A DNA stretch of 64,000 nt from Rhizobium sp. CG5 (lineage in GTDB: Bacteria > Pseudomonadota > Alphaproteobacteria > Rhizobiales > Rhizobiaceae): contig NZ_JABAEF010000012.1 in the NCBI RefSeq assembly GCF_023701945.1, positions 19,922 to 83,921 of the forward strand, given 5' to 3'. Below, piece after piece: positions 32,812 to 42,870 of this stretch. The stretch's first letter is position 1. Every line of letters starts with the position of its first letter. The notes below the pieces were generated by a model that made no database searches, was not told where the DNA came from, and saw only the letters and a list, made by a program, of their open reading frames with translations. Both the position numbers and the translations under genes were made by a program.

Positions 32812-33180
32812 GTGGCACGTATCGCTGGCGTCAACATCCCGACGGCAAAGCGCGTAGTTATTGCGCTGACCTATATTCACGGGATTGGCACGAAATTCGC
32901 TCAGGAGATCGTCGAGAAGGTCGGTATTCCGGCTGAACGTCGAGTTCATCAGCTCACGGACGCCGAAGTTTTGGCAATCCGCGAAACCATCGACCGTGAT
33001 TATCAGGTCGAAGGCGACCTGCGTCGCGAGACGTCGATGAACATCAAGCGTCTGATGGACCTCGGCTGCTACCGTGGCCTGCGTCATCGCCGCAGCCTGC
33101 CGGTTCGCGGTCAGCGCACGCACACCAATGCCCGCACCCGCAAGGGTCCGGCAAAGGCGATTGCTGGTAAGAAGAAGTAA
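32812..33180 (+). CDS. rpsM: 30S ribosomal protein S13
   Basis: The start is GTG 32812 after AAGGAG (32800-32805), giving 122 residues ([19 protein letters not shown]). The C-terminal [23 protein letters not shown]-type tail, which contacts P-site tRNA, is present. S13 also bridges to L5. It opens the alpha operon 227 bases after adk, and a hairpin terminator-like structure follows. Confidence 0.96.
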   Translation: MARIAGVNIPTAKRVVIALTYIHGIGTKFAQEIVEKVGIPAERRVHQLTDAEVLAIRETIDRDYQVEGDLRRETSMNIKRLMDLGCYRGLRHRRSLPVRGQRTHTNARTRKGPAKAIAGKKK

Positions 33181-33202
33181 TTTCCCGGCTATAGACCGGG
33201 TG

Positions 33203-33233
33203 GGAGGCTGGCGCCTTGGCGCCGGCCTCCTTT
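33203..33233 (+). terminator. Hairpin with short T-run after rpsM
   Basis: GGAGGCTGGCGCC (33203-33215) pairs with GGCGCCGGCCTCC (33218-33230) with one G-T pair and is followed by TTT. The loop is only two bases, so the top pairs must open. It may be a partial terminator between rpsM and rpsK. Confidence 0.65.
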
Positions 33234-33316
33234 GAGTTTGGTTTGGGGCCGATAATGGCCCTGACCGGTGGAGCCGCTGGTATTACGGCGGTGCAGAGAT
33301 CAACGAAAGGGACATT

Positions 33317-33706
33317 ATGGCCAAGGAAGCCACCCGCATTCGCCGTCGCGAACGCAAGAATATCTCGTCGGGCGTTGCCCACGTCAATTCGACATTCAAC
33401 AACACGATGATCACCATCACCGACGCACAGGGCAACACCATTGCCTGGTCGTCGGCTGGCGCCAAGGGCTTCAAGGGTTCGCGTAAGTCGACCCCGTTTG
33501 CCGCCCAGATTGCTGCTGAAGATGCTGCCAAGAAGGCGCAGGAACACGGCATGAAGTCGCTGGAAGTGGAAGTCTGCGGCCCGGGTTCGGGTCGTGAATC
33601 GGCGCTGCGCGCCCTCCAGGCTGCCGGTTTCATGATCACCTCGATCCGCGATGTGACCCCGATCCCGCACAATGGTTGCCGTCCGCGCAAGAAGCGTCGC
33701 GTTTGA
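33317..33706 (+). CDS. rpsK: 30S ribosomal protein S11
   Basis: The 129-residue S11 starts [19 protein letters not shown] and holds [20 protein letters not shown] and the C-terminal [18 protein letters not shown]. It lines the mRNA path on the 30S platform near the E site. rpoA starts 103 bases after its stop. Confidence 0.97.
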   Translation: MAKEATRIRRRERKNISSGVAHVNSTFNNTMITITDAQGNTIAWSSAGAKGFKGSRKSTPFAAQIAAEDAAKKAQEHGMKSLEVEVCGPGSGRESALRALQAAGFMITSIRDVTPIPHNGCRPRKKRRV

Positions 33707-33809
33707 TCCTCGTCATTTCATCCACCGATGAGTGCTGCAGCGCTCCTCTCGGTGCTTCTAAAGCTCGGTTGCCACGATTGGATGGTGGCAACGAACGGAA
33801 GGTAAAAAC

Positions 33810-34820
33810 ATGATTCAGAAGAATTGGCAGGAACTGATCAAGCCGAACAAGGTGGAGTTCTCCTCCACTGGCCGCACCAAGGTGTCGCTCGTCGCTGAAC
33901 CGCTGGAACGCGGCTTTGGCCTGACGCTCGGCAACGCGCTGCGCCGCGTTCTCTTGTCGTCGCTGCGCGGTGGTGCTGTCACCGCCGTTCAGATCGACGG
34001 CGTGCTGCATGAGTTCTCGTCGATCCCGGGCGTCCGGGAAGACGTGACCGACATCGTGCTCAACATCAAGGAAATCGCCATCAAGATGGATGGCGATGAT
34101 CCGAAGCGCATGGTCGTGCGCAAGCAGGGTCCGGGCGTTGTGACCGCCGGTGACATCCAGACGGTTGGCGATATCGAAATCCTCAACCCGAACCATGTGA
34201 TCTGCACCCTCGACGAGGGCGCCGAGATCCGCATGGAATTCACGGTCGCCAACGGCAAGGGCTATGTGCCTGCCGAGCGCAACCGTGCCGAAGATGCACC
34301 GATCGGCCTCATTCCGGTCGACAGCCTGTATTCGCCGGTCAAGAAAGTGTCCTACAAGGTGGAAAACACCCGTGAAGGCCAGGTTCTCGACTACGACAAG
34401 CTGACGATGCAGATCGAGACGGATGGTTCGATCACCGGCGAGGACGCCGTTGCTTTCGCCGCCCGCATCCTTCAGGACCAGCTCGGCGTTTTCGTCAACT
34501 TCGACGAGCCGCAGAAGGAAGTCGAAGAGGAAGCCGTTACCGAACTCGCGTTCAACCCGGCCCTCCTCAAGAAGGTCGACGAACTCGAACTGTCGGTTCG
34601 CTCGGCAAACTGCCTGAAGAACGACAACATCGTATACATCGGCGATCTCATTCAGAAGACCGAAGCCGAAATGCTTCGCACTCCGAACTTTGGCCGCAAG
34701 TCGCTGAACGAAATCAAGGAAGTTCTCGCTTCCATGGGCCTGCATCTCGGCATGGAAGTGCCCGCATGGCCGCCCGAGAACATCGAAGATCTCGCCAAGC
34801 GCTACGAAGACCAGTACTAA
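33810..34820 (+). CDS. rpoA: RNA polymerase alpha subunit
   Basis: The 336-residue alpha subunit has the N-terminal dimerisation and assembly domain ([20 protein letters not shown]) and a C-terminal domain at about 250-320 ([18 protein letters not shown], then [14 protein letters not shown]) that contacts UP elements and activators. It completes the core polymerase with rpoB and rpoC of this window. rplQ follows 126 bases later. Confidence 0.98.
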   Translation: MIQKNWQELIKPNKVEFSSTGRTKVSLVAEPLERGFGLTLGNALRRVLLSSLRGGAVTAVQIDGVLHEFSSIPGVREDVTDIVLNIKEIAIKMDGDDPKRMVVRKQGPGVVTAGDIQTVGDIEILNPNHVICTLDEGAEIRMEFTVANGKGYVPAERNRAEDAPIGLIPVDSLYSPVKKVSYKVENTREGQVLDYDKLTMQIETDGSITGEDAVAFAARILQDQLGVFVNFDEPQKEVEEEAVTELAFNPALLKKVDELELSVRSANCLKNDNIVYIGDLIQKTEAEMLRTPNFGRKSLNEIKEVLASMGLHLGMEVPAWPPENIEDLAKRYEDQY

Positions 34821-34946
34821 GAACAGCAAAGGCAGCCTTAAACCTGCCTTTCCCCGTCAAACAGCAGGCCCGCCAAACGGTGCCTGTATGTGCCAGGAAA
34901 CGGCAGGGCCTCGGATAGAGGGAGCCTGCGTACAAGGAGAATAGCA

Positions 34947-35372
34947 ATGCGCCACCAGAAAGCCGGCCGCAAGCTGAATAGAACTGCCAGCCATCGCAAG
35001 GCAATGTTTGCCAATATGGCTGCTTCGCTCATCCTGCATGAGCAGATCGTCACGACCCTGCCGAAGGCGAAGGAAATTCGCCCGATCGTCGAAAAGCTCG
35101 TCACCCTCGGCAAGAAGGGCGACCTGCACGCTCGTCGCCAGGCAATCTCGCAGATCCGCGACGTTGCTGTGGTTGCCAAGCTGTTCGATGCGATCGCCAC
35201 GCGTTACGCCACCCGCAACGGCGGCTACCTGCGCATCATGAAGGCCGGCTACCGTCAGGGCGACAATGCCGCCATGGCCGTTGTCGAGTTCGTCGAGCGT
35301 GACGTCGACGCTAAGGGCGCCGCCGACAAGGCTCGTGTTGCCGCTGAAGCGGAACTCGCCGAAGCAGCATAA
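34947..35372 (+). CDS. rplQ: 50S ribosomal protein L17
   Basis: The start is ATG 34947 ([20 protein letters not shown]), behind AAGGAG; upstream in-frame codons are leader. The 141-residue protein is the usual last gene of the alpha operon and sits near the tunnel exit. A strong terminator follows 23 bases after the stop and closes the ribosomal cluster. Confidence 0.97.
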   Translation: MRHQKAGRKLNRTASHRKAMFANMAASLILHEQIVTTLPKAKEIRPIVEKLVTLGKKGDLHARRQAISQIRDVAVVAKLFDAIATRYATRNGGYLRIMKAGYRQGDNAAMAVVEFVERDVDAKGAADKARVAAEAELAEAA

Positions 35373-35395
35373 GATTTTCCCTTTCAAGGGAAATG

Positions 35396-35428
35396 AAAAA
35401 AGCCGGGTGAGCGATCACCCGGCTTTTT
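35396..35428 (+). terminator. Intrinsic terminator of the alpha operon
   Basis: AAAAAGCCGGGTGA (within 35396-35410) pairs with TCACCCGGCTTTTT (35415-35428), loop GCGA. With A and T runs on both sides it can work in both directions, so it also serves the convergent gene at 35470-36105. Confidence 0.9.
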
Positions 35429-35469
35429 GGCGTTTGGGACTTCAGCGTGATGGCTGGCTTACCGGTTTG

Positions 35470-36105
35470 CTATTGCCGTGAGGTGCAACTGGGATAGGGC
35501 GGCTGTTCGCCCTCGACGACGTCGCACAGCTGGATCGGCAAGAGCTGGGCGAGGCGCGGCCTCCAGGTCTCGATATCATAGACGGGGGCTGTGTCCTGGG
35601 GCGGCAGACGCTCGGCCCATTGCACGGTGATATAGCCAAACGGCGATTTGACGAAGACGATGACCGCTCTCTCGCTGTGGGCCTCTTCCTCTGGCTTGGC
35701 CGGCGCAACCGTGCCGCAACCCAGAAATACCACCAGACCCGAAAGACCATTGATCTCCGTCGGACCAAAGGACGTTCCGGTAAAGGTCGTCTCGCAGGCC
35801 TGCTGGTAATAGGCGGCCAGCATCTGCGCGGCCTCGTCCATCGTCGCCTGTCCCCCGGCATCATTGAAGCCCGTCATGGTGATCATCTGCGACCAGTCCT
35901 CGACACTTTCGCCAGCCGGCACCGCTTCCTGGACGTAGAACGTGCCTTGGGTATCCTCAAAGGTCGGCTGGAAGCCTTTCGGCAGCTGGTAGGTGACAAT
36001 CTGGCCGAAGACCGGCGTGGTCGCCGTCATCGCCTCCTGTGCCCGGGCCTGCGCTGCGATCGACAGACAGGTCATCGACAGTAACAGGATCGCCTTCGCC
36101 TTCAT
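35470..36105 (-). CDS. Secreted hypothetical protein
   Basis: The 211-residue product starts with a Sec signal peptide (cleavage near ARAQ, residue 22-23), so it is periplasmic or secreted. The mature part has three further cysteines and no motif that I recognise; it ends QPPYPSCTSRQ. It is convergent with rplQ and shares its terminator. No neighbour suggests a pathway. Confidence 0.75.
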   Translation of the reverse strand: MKAKAILLLSMTCLSIAAQARAQEAMTATTPVFGQIVTYQLPKGFQPTFEDTQGTFYVQEAVPAGESVEDWSQMITMTGFNDAGGQATMDEAAQMLAAYYQQACETTFTGTSFGPTEINGLSGLVVFLGCGTVAPAKPEEEAHSERAVIVFVKSPFGYITVQWAERLPPQDTAPVYDIETWRPRLAQLLPIQLCDVVEGEQPPYPSCTSRQ

Positions 36106-36242
36106 CCGTAGCTCCGTAGAGAGTTGCCGCCGGCTTCACGGCGCTGCTACGGGATTTATGCCATGAAAAACCGGGCCGGCGAGGGGATCTGGCACCGTTC
36201 GTCTGACTTTGATTGGTACATGCGACGAGTGACTCGGTGGCG

Positions 36243-36905
36243 TCAATCGCCGGCGCTGGCCACTGCGGACTGGCCGGTTCTGCCGGTCTGCTTGTTGGCC
36301 CGTTTCCACGCCATGATCTTTGGTCGTACCAGCCGGTAGACCAGGAGGACGATCACCACGGTGATGTAGAAGGCGGGCTCCGCGGTGATCGCCTTCAGCG
36401 ACAGGGCATAATGCAGGGCCGCGGCGGCGATCACCCCATAGACCAGCTTGTGCAGCTTGACCCAGCGGACCCCGAGCTTGCGGATCGACCAGCGGTTTGA
36501 GGTGAGGGCTAGCGGAATGAGCATCACCAGGGCGGCCATGCCCAGCATGATATAGGGCCGCTTGGCGATGTCGCCGAAGATCGACGAGAAGATCAGGCCA
36601 CGATCGAGCGTCAGGTAGACGGTGAAATGCGCCAGCACATAGTAGAAGGCGAGCAGGCCGAGCGCCCGGCGATAGGCGATCAGGTTCACGCCGAACAGAT
36701 CGCGGATCGGCGTCACCAGCAGCCCCAAACAGAGAAAGCGCAGCGCCCAGAGCCCCAGCAGGTGCTCGAAGGTCCGGACCGGATCGGCCCCCAGCCCGCC
36801 GAAGATGCCCTGATAGAAGGCCCAGAGGCCAGGGATCAGGCCGATCGCATAGAGGGCCCAGATCGACGCTGGTCTGTAGCGGGCGGGGAGGGACGGCAGC
36901 GCCAT
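36243..36905 (-). CDS. msrQ: Haem-binding membrane subunit MsrQ
   Basis: The 220-residue protein has about six membrane helices and the ferric-reductase-like layout of MsrQ (YedZ), with conserved histidines in FEHLLGLWALRF, LAHFTVY, VKLHKLVYG and ALHYAL for haem b. It passes electrons from the quinone pool to MsrP. The start ATG at 36905 lies two bases after the msrP stop; longer upstream frames run into msrP. The C-terminal tail is basic and ends in the cytosol. Confidence 0.93.
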   Translation of the reverse strand: MALPSLPARYRPASIWALYAIGLIPGLWAFYQGIFGGLGADPVRTFEHLLGLWALRFLCLGLLVTPIRDLFGVNLIAYRRALGLLAFYYVLAHFTVYLTLDRGLIFSSIFGDIAKRPYIMLGMAALVMLIPLALTSNRWSIRKLGVRWVKLHKLVYGVIAAAALHYALSLKAITAEPAFYITVVIVLLVYRLVRPKIMAWKRANKQTGRTGQSAVASAGD

Positions 36906-36907
36906 GA

Positions 36908-37855
36908 TCAGAACTTTACCGACAGGTCCATGCCGGAATAAAGGCCGGCGACCTCTTCTGCATAACCGTTGAAGGGCAGGGTGTTCATGCGCGCCCCGCC
37001 GAACAGGCCGGCCGCCTCGCCGATGCGCCGCTCGGTGGCCTGGCTCCAGCGTGGGTGGTCGACCGCCGGGTTCACATTGGCATAGAAGCCGTATTCGTTC
37101 GGCGCGGAGACGTTCCAGGTGCAGGGCGGCTCGTTTTCGGTCAGCGTGATCTTGACGATCGACTTGATGCCCTTGAACCCGTATTTCCACGGCACGACAA
37201 GCCGCAGCGGCGCGCCGTTCTGGTTCGGCAGGGTCTCGCCATAAAGGCCGGTGGCCAGGATCGCCAACGGGCTGCGGGCTTCGTCAAGCCTCAGCCCATC
37301 GACATAGGGCCAGGGCAGGGGCTGGAACAGGCCGCGCTGGCCGGGCATCTCTTCTGGGCGAACCACCGTCTCGAAGGCCACGTATTTGGCACTGCCCAGC
37401 GGCTCGACACGATCGAGCAGGGCTGACAGCGGGAAGCCGATCCAGGGAATGACCATCGACCACGCCTCGACGCAGCGCATGCGGTAGATGCGCTCCTCCA
37501 TGGTGAAGTCCTTCATGATCTCGTCGATGCCGATCACGGTGGGTTTGGCGACCAGTCCGCCGATCTCCACCCGCCAGGGCACCGGCTTGAAGTCACCGGA
37601 GTTCTGCAGTGGGTCGGATTTGCTGGTGCCGAATTCGTAGAAGTTGTTGTAGCTCGTCGCATCTTCCTTGGACGTCACCTTTTCGGTGACCGTATAGTCG
37701 GTCGCTTTGGCCGAAAGGGCGGCGCCGAAGGCACTTGGAGCCGCGGCAAAGGCCAGGCCACCGGCCGCAGCGCCGAGGATCGTGCGACGGTTCATGTAGA
37801 CCGTCTGCGGCGTGATTTCTGAGCCGGCGATCTTTGGCGGATGATAGACGGGCAT
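36908..37855 (-). CDS. msrP: Periplasmic methionine sulfoxide reductase, catalytic subunit
   Basis: The 315-residue molybdoenzyme repairs oxidised methionines in periplasmic proteins. A twin-arginine signal is visible ([14 protein letters not shown] at 23-24), as expected for a cofactor-loaded Tat substrate, and Cys128 in RMRCVEAW is the molybdenum ligand of the sulfite-oxidase fold. The start is set at 37855 (MPVYHPPKI), preceded by GGGAG; an in-frame start at 37870 would hide that site. It forms an operon with msrQ. Confidence 0.93.
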   Translation of the reverse strand: MPVYHPPKIAGSEITPQTVYMNRRTILGAAAGGLAFAAAPSAFGAALSAKATDYTVTEKVTSKEDATSYNNFYEFGTSKSDPLQNSGDFKPVPWRVEIGGLVAKPTVIGIDEIMKDFTMEERIYRMRCVEAWSMVIPWIGFPLSALLDRVEPLGSAKYVAFETVVRPEEMPGQRGLFQPLPWPYVDGLRLDEARSPLAILATGLYGETLPNQNGAPLRLVVPWKYGFKGIKSIVKITLTENEPPCTWNVSAPNEYGFYANVNPAVDHPRWSQATERRIGEAAGLFGGARMNTLPFNGYAEEVAGLYSGMDLSVKF

Positions 37856-38140
37856 GGTGCAGTCTCCCAATGTCTGCTGGATGGTCTTACATACTATACG
37901 TAGCGCAACTGATCATTGTTTCACCCATTGTAAAAGATTCTCGGCAGCCACATTTTCGTGTTCGGCCTTGGAGAGTTGTAGAGGCCGTGGCAACCGTACC
38001 GTTTTGCGCTATGCTGATAGTGACAGTTTCGGCTCTATCCACTAGGACAGGCCCAAAATCCGGCAATTCGTGCACCGTTCACTCCAAGGAACTGCACCCG
38101 ACACCGGCCAAGAACCACGAAAAGATCCGAGGTAACACCG

Positions 38141-39976
38141 ATGCCAGTCTATCGTTCAAGAACAACGACCCACGGCCGCAACATGGCCGGTGCCCGCGGC
38201 CTGTGGCGCGCCACCGGCATGAAGGACAGCGATTTCGGCAAGCCGATCATCGCCGTCGTCAACTCGTTCACCCAGTTCGTGCCGGGCCATGTGCACTTGA
38301 AGGATCTCGGCCAGCTGGTGGCCCGCGAGATCGAGGCGGCCGGCGGCGTCGCCAAGGAGTTCAACACCATCGCGGTGGATGACGGCATCGCCATGGGCCA
38401 TGACGGCATGCTCTATTCGCTGCCATCGCGCGAACTGATCGCCGACTCGGTTGAATACATGGTCAACGCCCATTGCGCCGACGCCATGGTCTGCATCTCC
38501 AATTGCGACAAGATCACCCCCGGCATGCTGATGGCCTCGCTGCGTCTCAACATCCCGACGGTCTTCGTTTCCGGCGGTCCGATGGAGGCCGGCAAGGTCA
38601 CCATGCACGGCAAGAAGGTCTCGCTCGATCTGGTCGACGCCATGGTGGCGGCCGCCGACGACAAGATCTCCGACGAGGACGTCGCCGTCATCGAGCGTTC
38701 GGCCTGTCCGACCTGCGGCTCCTGTTCCGGCATGTTCACCGCCAATTCGATGAATTGCCTGACCGAGGCGCTCGGCCTGTCGCTGCCCGGTAACGGCTCG
38801 ACGCTTGCCACCCATTCCGACCGCAAGGAACTGTTCCTCGAGGCCGGCCGCCGCATCGTCGATCTCGCCCGCCGCTATTACGAGAAGGACGATGTCACCG
38901 CCCTGCCGCGCACCATCGCCTCCAAGGGGGCGTTTGAGAATGCCATGGCGCTCGACATCGCCATGGGCGGCTCGACCAATACCGTGCTGCATATCCTGGC
39001 AGCCGCCCATGAAGGCGAAATCGATTTCAACCTCGACGATATCGATCGCCTGTCTCGCCGCGTACCGTGCCTCTCCAAGGTCGCGCCGGCCAAGGCCGAC
39101 GTTCATATGGAAGACGTACACCGCGCCGGCGGCATCATGGCCATCCTCGGCGAGCTGAACCGCGCCGGTCTGCTGAATGCCGATCTGCCGACCGTGCATT
39201 CCGCAACGCTCGGCGAAGCGATCGCCAATTGGGACATTGCCGTCACCGACAATCCCAAGGCTCTGGAACTGTTTAGCGCGGCCCCTGGCGGCGTGCCGAC
39301 CCAGACGGCCTTCTCACAGTCGTCGCGCTGGGAAGAGCTCGATACCGACCGCGAACATGGCGTCATCCGCGATGCCCAGCATCCCTTCTCCAAGGATGGC
39401 GGCCTGGCCGTGCTGAAGGGCAATATCGCCCTCGACGGCTGCATCGTGAAGACCGCCGGCGTCGACGAGAGCATTTTGAAATTCTCCGGCCCGGCCAAGG
39501 TGTTCGAAAGCCAGGATGCGGCCGTCAAGGGCATCCTCAACAACGAGGTGGTCGCCGGCGACGTCGTGGTCATCCGTTATGAAGGCCCGAAGGGCGGTCC
39601 TGGCATGCAGGAAATGCTCTATCCGACCAGCTACCTGAAGTCGAAGGGCCTCGGCAAGGTCTGCGCGCTGATCACCGATGGCCGCTTCTCCGGTGGCACG
39701 TCGGGCCTGTCGATCGGCCATGCCTCGCCGGAAGCCGCCAATGGCGGCATCATCGGCCTCGTTCAGGAAGGCGACATGATCGATATCGATATCCCCAACC
39801 GCACCATCTCGCTGCGCGTCGGCGATGACGTGCTGGCCACCCGCCGCGCCGAGCAGGATGCTTTTGGCTGGAAGCCGGCCCAGCCGCGCCGGCGCAACGT
39901 CACCACGGCACTGAAGGCCTATGCCGCGTTTGCCACCAGTGCCGACAAGGGCGCGGTGCGGATCCTGCCGGAGTAA
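38141..39976 (+). CDS. ilvD: Dihydroxy-acid dehydratase
   Basis: The 611-residue enzyme catalyses the dehydration step of valine, leucine and isoleucine synthesis. Cys122 in SNCDKITPG and Cys195 in [11 protein letters not shown] are at the iron-sulfur ligand positions known for E. coli IlvD, and the Asp/Lys after Cys122 (metal site and carbamylated lysine) are kept. The C-terminal [20 protein letters not shown] is also conserved. It is transcribed alone, with msrPQ divergent upstream. Confidence 0.97.
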   Translation: MPVYRSRTTTHGRNMAGARGLWRATGMKDSDFGKPIIAVVNSFTQFVPGHVHLKDLGQLVAREIEAAGGVAKEFNTIAVDDGIAMGHDGMLYSLPSRELIADSVEYMVNAHCADAMVCISNCDKITPGMLMASLRLNIPTVFVSGGPMEAGKVTMHGKKVSLDLVDAMVAAADDKISDEDVAVIERSACPTCGSCSGMFTANSMNCLTEALGLSLPGNGSTLATHSDRKELFLEAGRRIVDLARRYYEKDDVTALPRTIASKGAFENAMALDIAMGGSTNTVLHILAAAHEGEIDFNLDDIDRLSRRVPCLSKVAPAKADVHMEDVHRAGGIMAILGELNRAGLLNADLPTVHSATLGEAIANWDIAVTDNPKALELFSAAPGGVPTQTAFSQSSRWEELDTDREHGVIRDAQHPFSKDGGLAVLKGNIALDGCIVKTAGVDESILKFSGPAKVFESQDAAVKGILNNEVVAGDVVVIRYEGPKGGPGMQEMLYPTSYLKSKGLGKVCALITDGRFSGGTSGLSIGHASPEAANGGIIGLVQEGDMIDIDIPNRTISLRVGDDVLATRRAEQDAFGWKPAQPRRRNVTTALKAYAAFATSADKGAVRILPE

Positions 39977-40031
39977 TCCTTCCGGACAATCTGATTTGGC
40001 AGCGACCCGGCCTTGTGCCGGGTCGTTTCGT

Positions 40032-41195
40032 TTACCCGTCTCCCTCATAGCCCGAAACGACCAGGCTGACCGGCGCGTGGTCGCTGGTCTTTGACTTGGC
40101 ACTCAAAACGGCATTGATCCTGTCGTGGATCTCGTGCTCCACCTTGCCCGAGTGCGGGTTGACGATCAGCGGTCCAAGGCCGCGCCGGCTCAGCGCCTCG
40201 GTAAAGGTGATATGGTCGAGCAGGATGGTGGGTGCACGTGCCGGGTCCAGCTCATCCTCGAACCGCGCCGTCCAGCGCAAATTCTGCGGATAGTCGAACA
40301 GGGCGTGATTGAGAAATTTGCGGGCGAAGAACACGTCGCCTTGCAGGACGCCGATCAGGTCGTGCAGCAGGTATTCCCGCTCCAGCAATTCCTTGCCCGG
40401 CCCGTCGTTCAGGTCGCCAATCACGAAGATGATCGGCAGTTCTTCCTGGGAGAAGCGCTTGTCGATATAATAGCGGACGTCTGTTGCCTCCGTGGTGAGC
40501 TTGGACCGGGCCAGATGCGCATTGGCCATGAACCAAGTGACATCGGCACGGTCGAAATAGGCCTTGTCGTCTTCGCCCGGCTGCCGCTTCGGCACATCGA
40601 TGCCGATGTGCTTGCTCTTGAAGTGACACCCGATGATCTCCACGCGCCGCCCCTGATACGACATGACCAGCACCTGCGGGTGGCGGTAATGTTCATGCTC
40701 GTGGCGGATGTTCGCACCGACGATCTCGCCCTTCTTGTCGAGCTTCGGCGCCGAGAAAAACCATTTGCCGTTCTTGTGCCCCATCAGCGAGGCATCGGCC
40801 GTATAGGACTTCCAGATGGACAAATCGAGCAGGTGCGCGCCGGTCATTGCCCGCAGTTCCGGTTTGACCAGAAACCACATCCACTATTCGCCGAGCGTGC
40901 CATAGGCCTTGTCGTCCTTGCCTTCATGACAAATGAGTTCGTATTCCTTGAGGTATGTCTGGGCGAACTCCGCCATGACGTCGGCGCCACGGATGCCTTC
41001 GATCAGGAACAGGACATCCGCATCGATCTCCAGCACCTCGTTTCTCAGCGCCTGAAGCTTTGCTTCTGCTTCCTCTTTGGAAGGACGCGTACCGGTAAAG
41101 CTCTTGGATTTGGGCATGAACCGATCGCTCGCCACGCTGAAGGAATCGACCAGCCATTCGACATTCCAGGATGTAATCTTGAACGCCTTCGCCAT
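40032..41195 (-). pseudogene. Endonuclease/exonuclease/phosphatase-family gene with in-frame amber
   Basis: One reading frame covers the whole interval except for a TAG at 40884-40886 (codon 104). The N-terminal part has TSWNVEWL and the glutamate motif in FLIEGI; the part after the stop has VIGDLNDGP and TSDHAPVSL. Together these are the metal-binding motifs of the family, so neither half alone would be active. The text reads GTLGE-stop-WMWFLVKP, and CAG to TAG is a simple explanation. Translation of the second part could restart at 40880. Substrate unknown. Sequencing error is possible. Confidence 0.8.
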
Positions 41196-41270
41196 GCTTC
41201 AGACCTCCGTCTCGGGACGAAGGTGAAATTAGCACGACTACAGCTTCAGAGTGTAGAGCCTATGCTAAAT

Positions 41271-41633
41271 TCACTTCGGCCGTTCGATTCCGTCATAGAT
41301 GGTCGTCAGCTCCGCAAGCCGTGTAGCATAGGCGGCCGTAAGGCAACCGATGTCGGCCTTGCATTCGCCCCTCTTGGTCAGCCATTCGATCTGCTGATCC
41401 TGCAATTGTCCTCGATTGCCCATGGCCATAAGGCCCGATAGCAGCTCGAATGTCGTTACCATCTTCACATCCATGTCGTTGAGCGCCCTGGTATCGCAGA
41501 TCACCTGCTCGTCCGCCTTCAACGCCTCGGCGTCGCAATCGAAGCTTGCCGCATTCACGGGGCCTATGCCCAAGGCAAGGGTAAAGGCAGCGCAGGTGAT
41601 CATCAATCGGAAGCTTGGAATGGAGCGTGACAT
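41271..41633 (-). CDS. LprI-like secreted protein
   Basis: Start at 41633 (MSRSIPSFRLMITCAAFTL) gives 120 residues with a signal peptide ending near NAA (residue 26). The mature part has four cysteines in the DUF1311/LprI pattern (FDCDAEALKADEQVIC, then RGECKADIGCL). LprI of Mycobacterium inhibits lysozyme, but most family members are uncharacterised. A longer frame upstream lacks a binding site. Confidence 0.7.
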   Translation of the reverse strand: MSRSIPSFRLMITCAAFTLALGIGPVNAASFDCDAEALKADEQVICDTRALNDMDVKMVTTFELLSGLMAMGNRGQLQDQQIEWLTKRGECKADIGCLTAAYATRLAELTTIYDGIERPK

Positions 41634-41905
41634 AGGAGATCCTTTTGAGTGCAGCATCGCCCATGCAACGGCGATGCCTCCTCTTGAACGCGGCAGTCGT
41701 GCAGAAGTTCGCTTGCGGTGCAAACAAGTTTGACCACTTAAGGTCTCACTCATGCGCTTGAAAGGCGTTGGCCGACCATGCCGACGCCGTGATGGGCCAT
41801 CCGCAAGCTGGACGCTCCTTGCATCTTGAGAATCAGGCTGGTCGCTGCCACTGTCGGCCGACACTTTGATGCATGCCGCCGGCGCGGCCGACGAACGGGA
41901 CCCCT

Positions 41906-42691
41906 ATGAAGCTGATCCGCAGCTATCCGATCATCGGCGCCATGATGGCCCAGGTGATTGCCGCACTTGTCGCGATCCTCCTGAACGCCGCACTCGGCGG
42001 TGTGATAGACGCCCGCCTTTTTTTCTGGGGGTCGCTGATGGTGCAGGGCGGCGTAGCGGCGGCCATAACCCGTGCGCTCGGGCTGGCGACATGGTGGGTG
42101 TGGATCGGCCTGTTTTTTCCGCTGGCGGTCTATCTGGCCCTGGCATCGGGGGATCTTCCGGCCTGGCCCTTCGGTGTGGCCTTCCTGGTCCTCTCCCTGT
42201 TGTTCTCCAATACGGCACGCGAGCGGGTGCCGCTCTATCTCTCAAACCGTCTGACGTCAAAGGCCCTGCTGTCGTTGATGCAGGAGCGCGGTGCCACGCG
42301 CTTCATGGATCTGGGGTCGGGTCTTGGAGGCGTGGTCAGGGCGATTGATGGGGACGGTCGGATTGCCGTCGGCGTTGAAACCGCCCCGCTGGCTTTCCTG
42401 GTATCGGTCATTCTGTCGAAGATCCGCGGTCGCGGCCGTATCTTTCGGCAGGATATCTGGTCGACCGACATTTCCAAGCAGGATGTCGTCTATACCTTTC
42501 TTTCGCCGGAGCCGATGGCCAGGGTCTATCAAAAAGCCAAGCGCGAAATGAAGCCCGGCAGCATTCTTGTCTCCAACAGTTTCGCTGTGCCCGGATTGGC
42601 TGCGGACGAAGTGTGGGATCTGTCTGATCGCCGCAAGACGCAGCTTTTCATCTACCGGATGACGGACGTGATCGCGGATACGTCGAAATAA
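41906..42691 (+). CDS. Membrane-anchored class I methyltransferase
   Basis: The 261-residue protein starts at ATG 41906 (MKLIRSYPIIGAMM). Residues 8-100 form about four membrane helices; the rest is a Rossmann-type methyltransferase with motif I FMDLGSGLGG at 133-142 and VGVETAPL after the second strand. The combination suggests a SAM-dependent enzyme held at the inner membrane. The substrate is unknown, although lipid or quinone-like substrates would fit the location. Confidence 0.75.
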   Translation: MKLIRSYPIIGAMMAQVIAALVAILLNAALGGVIDARLFFWGSLMVQGGVAAAITRALGLATWWVWIGLFFPLAVYLALASGDLPAWPFGVAFLVLSLLFSNTARERVPLYLSNRLTSKALLSLMQERGATRFMDLGSGLGGVVRAIDGDGRIAVGVETAPLAFLVSVILSKIRGRGRIFRQDIWSTDISKQDVVYTFLSPEPMARVYQKAKREMKPGSILVSNSFAVPGLAADEVWDLSDRRKTQLFIYRMTDVIADTSK

Positions 42692-42870
42692 CCGCCCACC
42701 GAAAGCAAGACGCGGCGCCCATGCGGCCGGCAGGAAGGCGGCTTTGTCACTGCCTTGGAAATGTGCGTTTTGCCGCTACGGTGTGTCGGGCGCTCCAGGT
42801 GATCTTTGTCGTTCCAATCTGCTGGGTAGCGCATTAAGAGCTAGTTCTGGAATTTATCAGGGAGTTACCC

